A stretch of DNA of 64,000 nt, taken from Tupaia tana (taxonomy: Eukaryota > Chordata > Mammalia > Scandentia > Tupaiidae). Each line of letters opens with the position of its first letter. Position 1 is the first letter of the stretch. The translations under genes were made by a program, and so were the position numbers. The stretch covers positions 36,661,233 through 36,725,232 of the forward strand of contig JAKSZU010000004.1 of the NCBI GenBank assembly GCA_026018925.1. The letters run 5' to 3'. Under the pieces are notes generated by a model that saw only the letters and a program-made list of their open reading frames with translations, was not told the DNA's origin and searched no databases. Below are positions 41,190 to 53,165 of the stretch, in pieces.

Positions 41190-42380
41190 AAAATTTTAAA
41201 CTTCAACTTTAAAAAACTTAAGTAACTAAACCATAACATTTAAAAAAAATCCTATTTGTCCCATCAAGAAGATAAAGAATTTAGAATCATTGAACTGCAA
41301 ATCTTAAAATGACTAGGAGAATTCTATAATTTTAAGCTTGATTAAAAAAATTACTTCTATGTTTATACTGTTCATATGGGTGTTTGAGTACAAATTTCAT
41401 GTTTAATAGAGTTAAAACATAAACCTTTTATGTTTATTTTAAAAAGTTTAAACTTAAACCTCTCTTACCCCAGACTTTGGAGAAATCTGGAATTTAATCA
41501 GTGGATAAACTAAACATTGTAGCAGAAGCAAATGTGCAGTCTCAGTTGTGCTTTTCTTATATGGTAACTGGAGTATCCAACTAATTTAATCAATTAACAA
41601 ACTAGACATTGTAACAGATCGAAATACACATCTTTGCATACTCAATGTACATTACTAGCTTTGGAGATAAAGTACACATATTGAGCAATTAAAGAACAAT
41701 TGAAGTCATCTGTAATCCAGTTGCTAGTGAGTCCTAAGGGAGAAGTGAGATATTAGTTGATATTAGAGAAGTTGGATACCAGGAGAATGGACAAGCAAGA
41801 GGAAGAAGTATGTAAATATCTAAAAGAGATATAGTATGGGATATTTGCATTTGTTTTGTAGGTGAAGGCTTTGGTTGTTTCACTAGTACTCATAGCCTTT
41901 ATAAAGTTACAGTGTAATTATACCATATACTTTTTTGGTGTATCATATTTTGTGTTTCCCAGTAAAGGACCTAGCCTACAAGATGTGGTCAAGCTCATTG
42001 TTGCAAAACATGCTTTTTTAAATTTCAAAGACAAAAGTCTGACTTACCCAAGAAATATTGAACAGATTTATATCAATGTAACTAAATCTCAGTTTTTCTA
42101 TTTGCTTGATGTTTTAGGGCTTTAATGGATTTAAGAGTGACATGCTTTTTCCTCCCCACTTAATAAAAGCTATGGCAGAATTACCAAGGTACAGTGTATT
42201 GATAATGATTGACATTGTTATAGATTAGATGATTAATATTTGAATGACTACATTTTTATTTCTCACGTGGAAAATAAAATCTGTGTCTTTCAGAGGTCAA
42301 GTGTTATTCTACAGTCATTTTTATAATTGAATTCTGCTTCAGATGATCCAGGATGTCAGGTCCCTGTGAACTGATAATCT
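41190..42380. other. Unique AT-rich intron with a diverged local duplication
   Basis: AATTTAATCAGTGGATAAACTAAACATTGTAGCAGA (from 41491) is echoed by AATTTAATCAATTAACAAACTAGACATTGTAACAGA (from 41583), 92 bases apart. An 87-codon frame (41862-42125) has no recognisable motif. Confidence 0.45.
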
Positions 42381-42381
42381 C

Positions 42382-42383
<2 letters not shown>

Positions 42384-42419
<36 letters not shown>
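42384..42419 (+). repeat. (TA)n microsatellite
   Basis: About 18 TA units directly before the tail of the antisense SINE at 42420. Confidence 0.93.
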
Positions 42420-42424
<5 letters not shown>

Positions 42425-42666
42425 TTGTTTGTTTGTTTCTATGGTTTTGCCATAGGGGTACTCACCAGAGAGAGAGGAAAAGTGACAAATCACCCATAGG
42501 GGGGATATTCAATTGGCAATCCTTTCTCCTTCATTCTCCTCTCAGGGTTCTGGGCACACATGCCACATGTTTCTGGCATGATTCTCAAGCCACCAGGCCC
42601 AGGACTTGAACTACTATTGGCCATTGGGATTCCAGTGACTCAACCACCATGCCACCTGCTGGCCTC
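42420..42666 (-). repeat. tRNA-derived SINE
   Basis: Minus-strand head AGGCCAGCAGGTGGCATGGTGGTTGAG, B-box-like AGTTCAAGTCC, body and G/C palindrome, and a tail of AAAC units on the - strand. Confidence 0.88.
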
Positions 42667-42764
42667 TATACCTATCTTTTTCCAAAGTAAAACTGTAGAT
42701 GTCTTTTTAATTTCCACTCATCTGCTTGAACCTTGATACTCTAGCAGAACTGTAGATTATAGAG

Positions 42765-42905
42765 TTCTGGAGATGGAAGGGAAAGAATGCTGTCTTCCAT
42801 ATCCCTTTACTTTACTGGTGAGGAAATCGAGATCTGCAAGAGTTATACTTGCTTAAGACTATAGTGACAAAACCAGAGTGGGACTGATGATTTCTTCTCC
42901 AAAGT
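42765..42905 (-). repeat. Weak MIR-like remnant
   Basis: TTTACTTTACTGGTGAGGAAATCGAGATCTGCAAGAGTTATACTTGCTTAAGACTATAGTGACAAAACCAGAGTGGGA resembles the reversed MIR/CORE-SINE core. Confidence 0.45.
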
Positions 42906-43212
42906 TTCTACAAATCAGAGAGACTCATGATTGACAATATTTGATTTAAAAGCATGTGATATAAAAAATTTTATCGGAGCTATTTAATGAGTCATTATTT
43001 TAAGTTGACAGACCTTGTTTAAATAGGTCAAGATCTTGTTTCACTGTTAAAAGTAAGCATGCCCCAAATCCTTTTTCCTTAGTTATTAAGTAGTCAAAAG
43101 CATGGTTTTTCTAGCTCTCTAATATTAGTCAATATATATTTTTAATAAATATTTGGGATATTAGGTATAAACTCTCTTGTTAAGCATTTTCTTCTCTTAA
43201 AAATGTGTATGC

Positions 43213-43475
43213 TGGGCCATCAGGTGAGTGGCAGTTAAGGCACTGGTTCCCACTTGGTCAGCTGTTTGGTTGGAGTCCTGGATTTGATGGCTTGAAAGCC
43301 ACACTGGGCGGGCTTACATGTGATTAGGGCATGGCCATCCCCTGTGGGTGTGATTTCTCACTTTCCTTTTTCTTTCTCTCTCTCTGGCAAGCCCATGCCC
43401 CCTAAAGCAGAAAACAAACAAACAAACAAAACACACACACACACACAAAAACAAAAACAAAACAAATCAAACCAA
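43213..43475 (+). repeat. tRNA-derived SINE with body deletion, CAAA/CA tail
   Basis: GGGCCATCAGGTGAGTGGCAGTTAAGG head, GGTTGGAGTCCTGG, missing central body, GGGCATGGCCATCCCCTGTGGG, CT-rich region, and a tail of CAAA and CA units. Confidence 0.8.
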
Positions 43476-43479
43476 AACA

Positions 43480-44035
43480 CAGAACTGCATGTGCCTGTGC
43501 CCCCATCCTAATCCCAGTCTTCGCTTCCTTCTAGAGCTGTCCATTGCACAGTAGACTTTATCCCTTCTTCACTAAAGTTCCCTTCACTTTCACCCTCTCC
43601 CTGGATATCAGCTCTTTCCAATTAACGAAGGAAATCATTCAAAGTTCTCTCCTACCCAAAGCAACAACGAAAAACTTCTATTCATCTTCTGCTGCCTTTC
43701 TTCTCTAGGTATTGCTCCCTTCTGCCTTGTTTTTGTAAAGTTAAGTTTCATGAAGAAATAGCTGACATTTGCTAGCGCCATTTCATTAGTTTATATCTAC
43801 CCCTCAGACAGTATTTTCATAAGTTAAGAAGTATCAAAATAAGTATATAAGTAATAAACAATGACATGAAAGTATAAAAGCATAATTCATATATAAAATG
43901 TAATATAACGAAGGTTTATTGTCTCCCTAAAGGACAAAGAGATGAGTTGATGGGTAGTGGCTGTGGAAGGGAAGCTTGTAGATAGGAGTCATTCTTTGGA
44001 AGAGTGTTCCTTCTACACAGTTTTTGTTGTTGTTG
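43480..44035. other. Unassigned segment, pyrimidine-rich start
   Basis: 43500-43740 is CT-rich with CTCCCTGGATATCAGCTC and could be an old LINE piece. The rest is AT-rich and unique. Confidence 0.35.
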
Positions 44036-44036
44036 T

Positions 44037-44194
44037 TTTGTTTGTTTTTTAAGATATTTTTGTTATAGGGCACATGTGCTCACCAGCGAGACAGAGAAAC
44101 AGAAAGCAAAAATTCACCCTGCACCCCCCCACCCAGGGGAGATGGCCATGCCACAATCCCTTCTCTCCCATTCTCCTCTCAGGCTCTTAGGCAT

Positions 44195-44234
<40 letters not shown>

Positions 44235-44346
44235 GGAGTGAGTTTTAAGCTGGCAGATCTGGGAGTTGAACCACCATCAGCTTTCGCCGTCAATTCACCA
44301 TTCATGGGAATCCAGCGATGTAACCATTGTATCCTCTACTGGTCCT
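44037..44346 (-). repeat. tRNA-derived SINE with internal (AC)n
   Basis: Minus-strand head GGACCAGTAGAGGATACAATGG, a decayed B box, body GGCTCTTAGG, and an (AC)n of about 19 units (44195-44232) where the GCGTGTGCGTG part sits in intact copies. A C-rich run (44120-44133) marks the G/C palindrome. Confidence 0.87.
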
Positions 44347-44439
44347 TCCAGTTTGTTTTTGCTTACTAGTCTGGACCTTTTAGCAGCTCATGGCTATCTT
44401 TAACTCAAATTGTACTGAAAAATAAACCTACAGGAAACA

Positions 44440-45155
44440 TATCTTTGGTGCAAATTAACAAGGTATTTCCTAAATTTTTGCAAAGTTTCAATAAACAGTT
44501 TAAATAAGAAAAAGGCAGTAGGAGGACTTAACACTGATTTTAAGACACAACAGTATTGGCCTAGAGTATTTAATAAAGATCAAGGGAAGCAGAGAGTTCT
44601 GAAATAGTCTCATGTATATATATGCAATTTTTTAACTGTACTGCCTAAATAATTCAGTGAGGGAAAAGATAGTATTTTTCTACAATTAGGGTTAAAAGTG
44701 TTGATACACATATGTAAAAAAATAAGTTGAGCCATAATCACATTATGTGAAAATTGACTCAAATAGATATCCGTGTAAATTTTTAAAGTAAGCATTTCTG
44801 GAAAGAAATCAGAAGATAATTTATGTGGCCATGCTTTTAAGACAAAATTTCCTAGCACACCAAAAAAGCACATAACATCAATAAATTGGAATTTATCAAA
44901 CTTATAAACTTATCTTTAAAAGATAATAATAAAAAAATTAAACTATCTGCCTCAGTCTTGGAGGAAATATTTTCAAACTTATATCTTATAAATTTGTTTA
45001 TAGGATACTGCATAAATAACTTACAGATCAGTGATGAGAATAACAATCAGATAAAATTATGGACAAAAATTTAAACATATAATTCACAAGAGAAGATATA
45101 CAAATGTGATATAAACACACACAAAGATTCACAACACCTCTTAAAGACGTTCCCC
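44440..45155 (+). mobile_element. L1 ORF2 C-terminal fragment
   Basis: GGCAGTAGGAGGACTTAACACTGATTTTAAGACACAACAG, GTATTGGCCTAGAG, GATCAAGGGAAGCAGAGAGTTCTGAAATAG, AGACAAAATTTCCTAGCACACCAAAAAAGCAC, ATAAATTGGAATTTATCAAACTTATAAACTT, GGAGGAAATATTTTCAAAC and CACAAGAGAAGATATACAAATG match the last third of L1 ORF2 in order. Stops and deletions throughout; inactive. Confidence 0.82.
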
Positions 45156-45215
45156 AATTAAATTTCAATATGAATTTTGAAGGTGAACAACATTTAAATC
45201 ATAGCTACTACCGTG
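45155..45215 (-). repeat. MLT1/MaLR LTR end, tiny fragment
   Basis: CAATATGAATTTTGAAGGTGAACAACATTTAAATCATAGC resembles the reversed 5' end of a MaLR LTR, abutting the L1 piece. Confidence 0.4.
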
Positions 45216-45370
45216 TATTAAATACTGTTCTCTCAATTGTTAGTTATTGCATCTTTGTGATCTTATTTTATGGAAGTGATTTCTCTATTTTGCTCACTCT
45301 CTCTACCCACACATATGTGCACATACAATTTGATGGCAATGGGCTTTGTTGGAATTCTTGTTCAGTCTTG

Positions 45371-45641
45371 GGGCCAGCAGATGGCATAGTGGTTACATCA
45401 CTGGAATCCCACATGGCCAACTTTGGTTCAAGTCCCAGACCTGGTAGTTCAAACTCAGGCCGACTGTATGTGCATGCATGCCCAAGATACCAAAAGGAAA
45501 TTGGAGAAGAAGGGATTGTGGTGTGGCCATCCCTCCGGGGAGTGATTTCTCATTTTCCATCTCATTGCCTCCCAACCAACCCCAGCACACATGCCGTAAG
45601 GTAAAACCTTTCAAAAAAAAAAAAAAAAAAAAAAAAAAAAT
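45371..45641 (+). repeat. tRNA-derived SINE with long A tail
   Basis: Head GGGGCCAGCAGATGGCATAGTGG, B box TGGTTCAAGTCC, body CCAAGATACCAAAAGGAAATTGGAGAAGAAGGGATTG, tail GTAAAACCTTTC followed by about 27 A. GAATTCTTGT lies before it and AATTCTTGT after, the likely TSD. Confidence 0.9.
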
Positions 45642-46526
45642 TCTTGTCTAATCTCATAGTGTTTTTCCTGAGGTGTATCTTTCATTTATTTGTATCATTT
45701 ATTATTTATTTCTGTATTCTCTTTTTAATTTTATATTTAAGTTTCTTTTCATAAATCTTGTGTCTTATTTTTGGATCATTACTCATCTTTAAGTAAAGTG
45801 AGTTCTCTTGACGGCTATTTGTTGGAGGTTTGTTTGAGAGTGAGGTCAGGTCTTTGTTCTTGGAATAGAAGGGATTCTCCTTTTGTCATAGGGCTAGATG
45901 TATGAATGACTTATTTTAATTTATTTCTTTATAGCAAGGCTAAATTGGCTCTGCATTGTTCTTTTTATTTTGAATCCTCCATGAAGATACACTCTAATAT
46001 TTTCATGGCTTACAGCCTCTAATGATGTTAATTTCATTCCATAGCCCCTTCAATGGAAGCTTCTGTCCCTATTATTTGCAGGAGCCTTTTCCCCCAAAGG
46101 TGACTAATGACTGCCTAACCTCTCTTTTTAATCATCACTTCTCAATCCTTATCGTTTTTGCCCTTTCTGTGTCACATGACCATGTCTAGTGTGCCTCCTT
46201 ACAGCTTTCACTGTCCTTTGCCTCTATCATCATTATTGTTAGTTTTTCCTTATCTTTTAAAGCCTTTTAGTCTTCTCCCTATATTTCATCTAAGTTTCTA
46301 ATCCCTCAGATTACTTTCTTATGCCCATGAAATACATTTTCTAGAATACAGTACTGACCATTTTGATATCCTGCTTTTAAATTGTATGTTTTTTATATTT
46401 AAGTAAATATAATTCCCCAAGCATACCTTAACATTGAATATCTCTCTGATGTTCTTCCAACTGGATTATTTTCCTTACTATTTTCCTCTACTGAATTCCA
46501 TCCAGCCTTCAGACCTTTGCCCTTTT
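45642..46526. other. Mostly unassigned, possible L2 sense debris
   Basis: 46080-46520 is pyrimidine-rich with weak L2-like order. No firm match. Confidence 0.35.
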
Positions 46527-46776
46527 TAATTTTTTTAAAGAAAGTTTTGCTACTGGGTGCATGTGCTCACTGGAGAGATGGAGATATAGAAAGCAAGCAA
46601 TCACTCCCAGGAGGGATGGCCATGCTGCAGTCCCTTCTCCTCCATCTTCCTCTCAGGATTTTGGGTATGCATGCACATGTACCCAGTGTGAGTTTTAAGT
46701 TGCTGGGTCTGGGATTTGAACTGTGGTTGATTATGTGGGAGTCCAGCAACATAACCATTATGCCATCTGCTGGTGG
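46527..46776 (-). repeat. tRNA-derived SINE
   Basis: Minus-strand head CCACCAGCAGATGGCATAATGG, TGGTTCAAATCCCAG-like B box, body GGATTTTGGG. Full length with CpG decay. Confidence 0.88.
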
Positions 46777-47866
46777 TATAAACCTTAGACCTGTTTATTT
46801 AGTGTTAATTAGTTCCTTCATGCATTGCATTCTGCACAGTAATGCTCATTACCTCACATTTAACACTGCAGTGTCTTAGCCTGTGGGCTCTTTGGTGGAT
46901 AGTCTTCCTCTGTTAGTAGTGTCCATCATATAGTATCTATCTACTATTTATTATCTTTAAATTAATGAAAGTATGTACTGAAAATTTATTGAGACCATTC
47001 CCTCATTTCTCATCAGGCACTACAGATCATGACCAGATGATAACAAAACAGGAGAATTCACAGATTTATTATAAATTGTGTAGTATAAAGCTAATTATCT
47101 TTTTGACTAGTATTACTTTCACACAATATTAGATTTAAAATGCCTAACAAATGATAGGATAGTTGTTTTATTAACATCTGGGCAATTAAATAAAAGAGAA
47201 TAACACTGCCTCAAGTCACCTATAATAATTCCTTAAGGACTATTTTGTCTCACCTTGAATTTTATATTTGAAGTTTGTCAGTATTTTAAAATTTTTAAAT
47301 CAAATTTCCACAACTCAGCTAGTAAACAAATATTAAACTCCTTAATCTGGAATGGCTGTTGTTAGCAATCTATTAGCGATTTATAAAAACCATCTGAAAA
47401 ACAGAGGTATGACCAAAGACTTTTTGTGACTCCCGTAATGTTATTTAACTTTATGCCAAAAGAGAGAAGTAGGTATTTCTTCTTATTTGTTAATTAGTAA
47501 GGATAGTATTCTAAATTATAGTTGTCATTGGATAATAATTAGTCAGCATTTTTCATTTCCCATCATCATCCATTGTAGACTGTAGTTCAAAGGATTTGGG
47601 ATTAAATGCCATTTCACACATTATACAATTTCCTCATTTTATGATTTTTCTTTTATAATGATTGCAATGTTTACCTTGTTAGGTTAATCTTGACTGCCTG
47701 TCTAGATTTCCGGAGACTATTTTTCCCTTGTGAAGCAGTTGTTATATTCTCTTGTAATAAGAAAATTCAGTAGTAAATCACTCTCAAGCAGAGTTACATA
47801 AGGTCATGTTATTCCAGTTGTGTTTTTTAAAAGAAAGTAAGGCTGAAATCAGGCATCTTTGTGGAG
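46777..47866. other. Unique intron sequence
   Basis: 46780-46970 has a faint L2-like end (GTGGGCTCTTTGGTGGATAG). The rest is AT-rich with nothing recognised. Confidence 0.4.
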
Positions 47867-47867
47867 A

Positions 47868-48125
47868 GGTGAATTTTGATCAGACAGTGATTCAGCAACC
47901 CATTTTCTGAGGACCTGCTACATGCAAGTTTCTGCCAGGCACCTCTCACTACTTCATTTAATCTCCGTAATAACCATGTGAGATAGAAGGCTCTGTTCCT
48001 ATGTTTATAAATAAGCACACAGTTTCAGAGAGGTCAGATAAATTACTTAGTATACCAGTTAATATGTGACATAGCTGGCATTCAGCCCAGAGTTTTCTGA
48101 ATCCAGTTTCAGAGGGCTTTACTGT
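47868..48125 (-). repeat. MIR SINE, antisense
   Basis: GAGGACCTGCTACATGCAAGTTTCTGCCAGGCACC, TTTAATCTCCGTAATAACCATGTGAGATAGAAGG, AGCACACAGTTTCAGAGAGGTCAG and ATAGCTGGCATTCAGCCCAGAG follow the reversed MIR. Confidence 0.8.
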
Positions 48126-48429
48126 ACAAGCACTAGCTTGCCTTGAGTACAGTTTATATGAAGAATCTGCAAACTCCTAACACAATACTAGAAATATCAC
48201 AGTTCTCTTGTCCCTAAACACATGCATTTTAATATTTTCTTATTCTGATCATGTTCTCCTGCAACCATATCGGGAACATATTTCCAATACTTGTTTTTAT
48301 GCCAACAGAAATGAAAGTTAGTTTAAAAGAATCCAATGACTCATTAAAGATTTCATAGAAATAGTTAAGCTCTTACTTGAAGCTAAGAATCTACAAAAAG
48401 AAATCTTCTTTTGTTTATGAATTAACTAT

Positions 48430-48800
48430 GCTCCTTCCACCTTCCTGATAAAATTCCACTTATTTTACAAGAGCACAGTTCAGATGTACCTTCTCTCTGA
48501 AACCTCCCCTGGCTCTTCTAAGGATATTTGCAATAGCCTTTTTCTAGGCTATTCCTGACAGAGCCTCTATAATTTTAGGTCATCAGGAGAGTCATGATTC
48601 ATTTTTACATAGAAAAATAGATGACCCAGTGTATCAGTTATTTGTTACCACTCTAACTCGCTACTTAAAATCTACAATCCTTGAGGAGAGATGTCTTATC
48701 TTTTCATCTATGTATCCTCAGTGCTTGTATAGTACATCGCCCTCAGTAGTGCTCAAGGAATGTTTTTTGAATAAATAAATGAATAAATAAATGCCTGCAT
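48430..48800 (+). mobile_element. L2 LINE 3' end, sense
   Basis: CAGTTCAGATGTACCTTCTCTCTGAAACCTCCCCTGGC, ACAATCCTTGAGGAGAGATGTCTTATC, CAGTGCTTGTATAGTAC and CTCAAGGAATGTTTTTTGAATAAATAAATG follow L2 in order. The tail has grown into ATAA repeats. Confidence 0.78.
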
Positions 48801-50358
48801 ACATGGGCTTATGAATTTGTAAATAAATTTCTTGGTGCTGATGGTTTTTTGTAAGTGACTAAGTCAACTATTGTAGGCAGTATTGTAATGGTTTGTAAGC
48901 TTCTCTTTTTAACTGGAAGACTTTCGCCAAACAAAATCATACACAGAGGGCTCCAGAATGCAGAATAGACAACGGTGGAGATGCTGGGGCTGCTAGACCT
49001 CTTTGTCCTCCAACACCTGCTCCTGGTGTTCTCTCATCCCTACATAGCCAATGGACTCCATGCTTGTCCAGTTCATGCGTAGGTTCATTCTAGGGACAAA
49101 GCCTAACTTGACACATTTAAGAATAATCAAGGAATATGAAGACACTTAAAGACCAATGAAAAATGTTTCCCTATGTTTCTTTGTGTTCAGTCAAAACAGT
49201 GTATGTAGCATTCTGGTATTCTCACATTAATTTCAGTTTTCTGCTTTGGAGATCATTTCTTTTTTTTCACATGTCCACATAAGTCTGATTCCTTGATCTT
49301 TCATAGGGATGGAATAGGCTGGCCCAAAACTAGCTGTGTGTTTCTAAGTAGGCACTAATCACTGGCAGAGTTAATACCCAATTAATTCAGTTAATCCAAT
49401 CAATATTGTGCCACTAATTCATTTGAGGTCTTGGAAGATTCCTCACATTTTTTATATCTTCTTCATAGGAAGTCTATAATGATGCAGTGTGTATATTTAT
49501 AAGAAAGGAGTATATAAAAATATTGTGTGCTTGCTTGCTTAAAAACACAATAATCACTTTTGCAAATATGTGTTACATGGTGTTGTTTGTTGTGTTGTCT
49601 TGAGTATGCATTTGGCATTTGTTTTCCAAAAATTATTTGAACAATTTTTTTTTATTAATGAAAAATAATATGAACAAACCAGCAAAGAAAGAAAGAAACA
49701 AACAAACAAAAAATGAAGTGTTGAACTTTTTTGCTTCAGTCTTCTTCCCAAGACAGGAGAAAATTTCATTGATGTTGAGTATCTGGGTTCTTTATACCTA
49801 AAAGAAGACTTAAACCAAAGGCAGGACTCTTTCATACATGTCCCATGAAACATGTTGGAACAGCATTATATTGGTGGGCAATATAAAAGTGTCTAGTATC
49901 ATAGCATTTTTGAATGAATGTCAGAAGTCTTCTGTATTAACTGAAAAACATAATTTTAGGTTTTAAAGCAAAGATATCATTTAGAAGAGAAAATCCTTGT
50001 GAATTCTTGTGCAAATATATGATAAAGCAGAGGCAAATGATTATGCCTTTTTATTTATGTTTTAGATCTACAGTTTTATACACATAATCTAAGTTTTTCC
50101 GTTAATGTAAATTTCTATGAGATTACATAAGAGTAGCTGTTCACAGGCACCATATGTTCTGCAAATTGTAGTCGTCTCTCATTTTTTAATCATTAAAAAA
50201 AATGTGGTTTCTTTCTTGTTCTAAAATCCCACTTTCATGTCCAATTATCCAATTATCCTTGACATGTTGGCCCTGACCTATCTTCAGCTGCTGCTTGCTC
50301 TCTGATGTATAAGGTCGTTTGCTGTTTCCAGGAGGCAGTAGAGGAAAAGGGTTGATAA
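48801..50358. other. Unique intron sequence
   Basis: About 1.5 kb with no repeat or RNA recognised. Confidence 0.45.
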
Positions 50359-50359
50359 C

Positions 50360-50545
50360 GTGAGCTCTGCATAGTGCCTGGGTGTGAAGCCTGTCTCTGA
50401 CTTTTCCTGAGTGAACTTGAATGAATCGTTTTCTCCTTCTGTGTCTCAGAATTCTTACCTATAAAATGGGGATAAAAATAGTTGTGAGATAACACGAGAT
50501 AGGCAATAGTGCCTGTCCCAAAGCTATTTGTAGCCCTATCACAAG
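50360..50545 (+). repeat. MIR SINE
   Basis: GTGAGCTCTGCATAGTGCCTGGGTGTGAAGCCTGTCTCTGACTTTTCC, CTCCTTCTGTGTCTCAGAATTCTTACCTATAAAATGGGGATAAAAATAG and AATAGTGCCTGTCCC match MIR. Confidence 0.8.
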
Positions 50546-50689
50546 AGTAAGAATCTGAATCCTGGCCTATTTATTGTGTATGAGTTGACATCTGGAGTTC
50601 ACCAGGCTTTCTGATTCTCTCTCCTGTCCCCTCCTATCTATGGCCTTTGGATGGTCACAGTTTTAGTGTATCCAAGAAAAGGCATAGAG

Positions 50690-51345
50690 CCTACTTATTT
50701 TATTCATTCAAAAAATTTTTTCCAGCAATTGATTGCCCTGCACAGGCGGTGTAGTGATTAGCAGTATTTGCTCTGAACGTCTGGAAGGTGTAAAACTATG
50801 AATATGTGCAAATAAATATACCATTGTGATGGATACTTTGAATAAAATAAACATGATACAACCTTGTGACAAATAAAGGAAGTCTATAAAGACTTTTCTG
50901 AAGAAATGATATTAAAGCTGAAGGCTGAAGAATGTGTTAGCCAGACAAAATTGAGAAAATATTACAGTGAAATAAAAGTTCTGAGTCAAGGGACCAGAAG
51001 ATGGCATCATGGTTACATTGCTGGACTCCCGTGTAATTGACCATGGTTCAAGTCCTGGACCCAGTAGCTTAAAACTCATGCCAGGTGCGTGTGCGTGTGT
51101 GCCTAGGATCCTGAGAGGAGAATGGAGGAGAAGGGATTGCAGCATGGCCATCCCCCCAGGGGATGATTTCTCATTTTCTGTCTCTCTCTGTCTCTCTGTT
51201 GAGCACACACACCCTATAGCAAAAATACTCTTAAAAAAATGTTCTGAGTCAAGAAAGGCATGTTGGATAAACTCTAAATTTAGTGTGGCTAACAGGGGGG
51301 CCAGATCTGTAGGTTCTTCACTATTAATCATGCTATTAAGGGTTT
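50690..51345 (-). mobile_element. L2 fragment, antisense, split by a SINE
   Basis: TATTTTATTCATTCAAAAAATTTTTTCCAG, TACCATTGTGATGGATACTTTG, AAAGACTTTTCTGAAGAAATGATATTAAAGCTGAAGGCTGAAG, then after the SINE GAAAGGCATGTTGGATAAACTC, follow the reversed L2. The SINE at 50990-51240 interrupts it. Confidence 0.6.
50990..51240 (+). repeat. tRNA-derived SINE inserted in L2
   Basis: Head GGGACCAGAAGATGGCATCATGG, B box TGGTTCAAGTCC, G/C palindrome ccccccagggg, tail CCCTATAGCAAAAATACTC-A. TSD gttctgagtcaa at 50978-50989 and 51241-51252, exact. Confidence 0.93.
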
Positions 51346-51349
51346 GCAT

Positions 51350-52915
51350 TATCCTAAAAATAATAGGAAGCCATGAAAGATAAATCAGGGGAATAATGTA
51401 GAAATTCTGCGTTTTAAAAAGATTACTCTGGACAATCTAGGGGGAGTAGGGCTGTTTTATTCTGTATTCCTTTGTCACCATGCATGGAAAAAGAATGTAG
51501 CCCGTGCCACCTTAATAAAGCTTTCCTTGACTTTTTTTTTTCAACAGAGGTGACCTTCATATGTTCACCTAATGAACCTATTGTCTATTCCAGGAATAGA
51601 GTTTCTCACACTGCACTGTGAGTCCAACACATGCCAAGGATGTATTCAGTATTGTACAATGAATAATGATTGATTCTTCTCTTTTAAGACTAAACAGTGG
51701 GCATTCTAAGGTCAAGGACTATGTCATATTCATCTTTGCATTATCCACAGCATTCAGGCAAGTCTTCCCCAAACGTTGGGCTCTCAATCATTTTCTTAGT
51801 TGTTGTTGTTGCTGGTGAGCAACCATACAAAAAGAAGTGGTCAGAATTCATGATAGCTGGAAATGGGGATTTTGGGTCACGTAATGTAATTTTTTATACT
51901 CTCATTGAAAGTTAGTGATATTAATTGGTATCATAGAGCAACTATAATTGGTTTGTAAACGTTATTAAGTAGCTCTGAGGGTGGTGTTAGATCTAAAAGT
52001 TGAGCATGAACGTCTAGGTAATCAGAAAATATTTGTTAAGCGAATTAAATATATTGCAGCCATACTTGCCCTTTATATCCTTTTGTAAACTCTCTCTGGC
52101 TTATTTTAGGAGATAGCAAAATGTTCTTGATCCTTCCTAAACCTTCTGTAATCACATCCACACTTTGATATACAGATAACTCAGATGAAAACCTCAGATG
52201 CTGAGAGAACTTGGGATACTAAATTATTTACTGATTTGAGTATAAAGCTTCTTCTTTCTTCTTTTATTTAAGATGGAACCAAAAATATAAAAATTAAATT
52301 ATCTATATACTACTCTATGGTATTTTAAACTATAGAAGATGAATTAATATAGAAGATGAATTAATGATATAGTTAGGCTTTTTTTTTTTTTTTTTTTTTT
52401 TGAAAAGGAAAAATCAACTCTTTAAAGCTTTCCTACTTGGACAATATTTACTGAAGACAAATCCATTAAGGAATTATTTATACAAGAAGAAACATGGTAT
52501 TAGTTCATCACTTTCACTCTGTTGTGTTTTCATTGGAAATTAATGTTCATACAAATAAATTGTATACTAAGATTTCTTTTTATTATCAAGATGTATATTG
52601 ATTTCAACTTTGTTACCTAATAATAATTTAAAAAGAGCACATTTTGTAGTAGAAATTGGTTTCGAGTGGTTGTTCAGGAGACACATTTATTCTGCAGTGT
52701 TTAGCCTAGCTACTTTGCCATTTGATGACTATTGAAAAATTGCAGTTATCTCTTTGTAACTTATTCTTTCAAGATAAACTAATGATTTAAGTTCATATTG
52801 ATTCATTCCTACTACTTTTGAATTTTTATCTAACAAACTGCTTCTCCAAAATAATATTTACATCTAAATGTTGGATGTTTATAATCTTGAGCATTTTTGT
52901 GTAAAAAATGCCATT
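51350..52915. other. Mostly unique intron
   Basis: 51650-51770 has a weak L2/MIR-like end (GGTCAAGGACTATGTCATATTCATC). A run of about 22 T lies at 52380-52401 without an attached SINE. The rest is unrecognised. Confidence 0.4.
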
Positions 52916-52918
52916 TTT

Positions 52919-53165
52919 GGGGGGGAGAGGATTTTGCTATGGGGTACGTGTGCTCTCCAGAAAGACAGAGAGAGAGAAGGTGAGAAATAAACCCCCAGAG
53001 GAAATGGCCATGCCACAATCTCTTCTCCTCCATGCTCTTCTTGGGATCTTGGGCATGCACGCACACGCACCAGGTGTGAGTTTAAGCAACTGGGTTTGGG
53101 ACTTGAACTGCGGTCAACTACATGGGAGTCCAGCGATGTAAGCATTATGTTATCTGTTGTTCCCC
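52919..53165 (-). repeat. tRNA-derived SINE
   Basis: Minus-strand head GGGGAACAACAGATAACATAATG, B-box-like CAGTTCAAGTCCC, body and GCGTGTGCGTGC segment. Flanked by aaaatgccattttt (52905-52918) and aaaatggcattt (53166-53177). Confidence 0.9.

Noticed and set aside
41862..42125. 87-codon + strand frame preceded by TTTGTAG, like an acceptor
   Set aside because: No donor at a fitting place, AT-driven codons, no recognisable domain; likely chance.
45170..45604. 144-codon + strand frame
   Set aside because: A chimera of an LTR fragment, unique intron and a SINE (45371-45641). No gene.
50912..51383. Frames of 145 (-) and 124 (+) codons
   Set aside because: Both are translated SINE (50990-51240) plus flanking L2 debris.
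52380..52401. T22 run as the tail of an antisense SINE
   Set aside because: No SINE body follows on either side. A lone homopolymer, or the last remnant of an old element.
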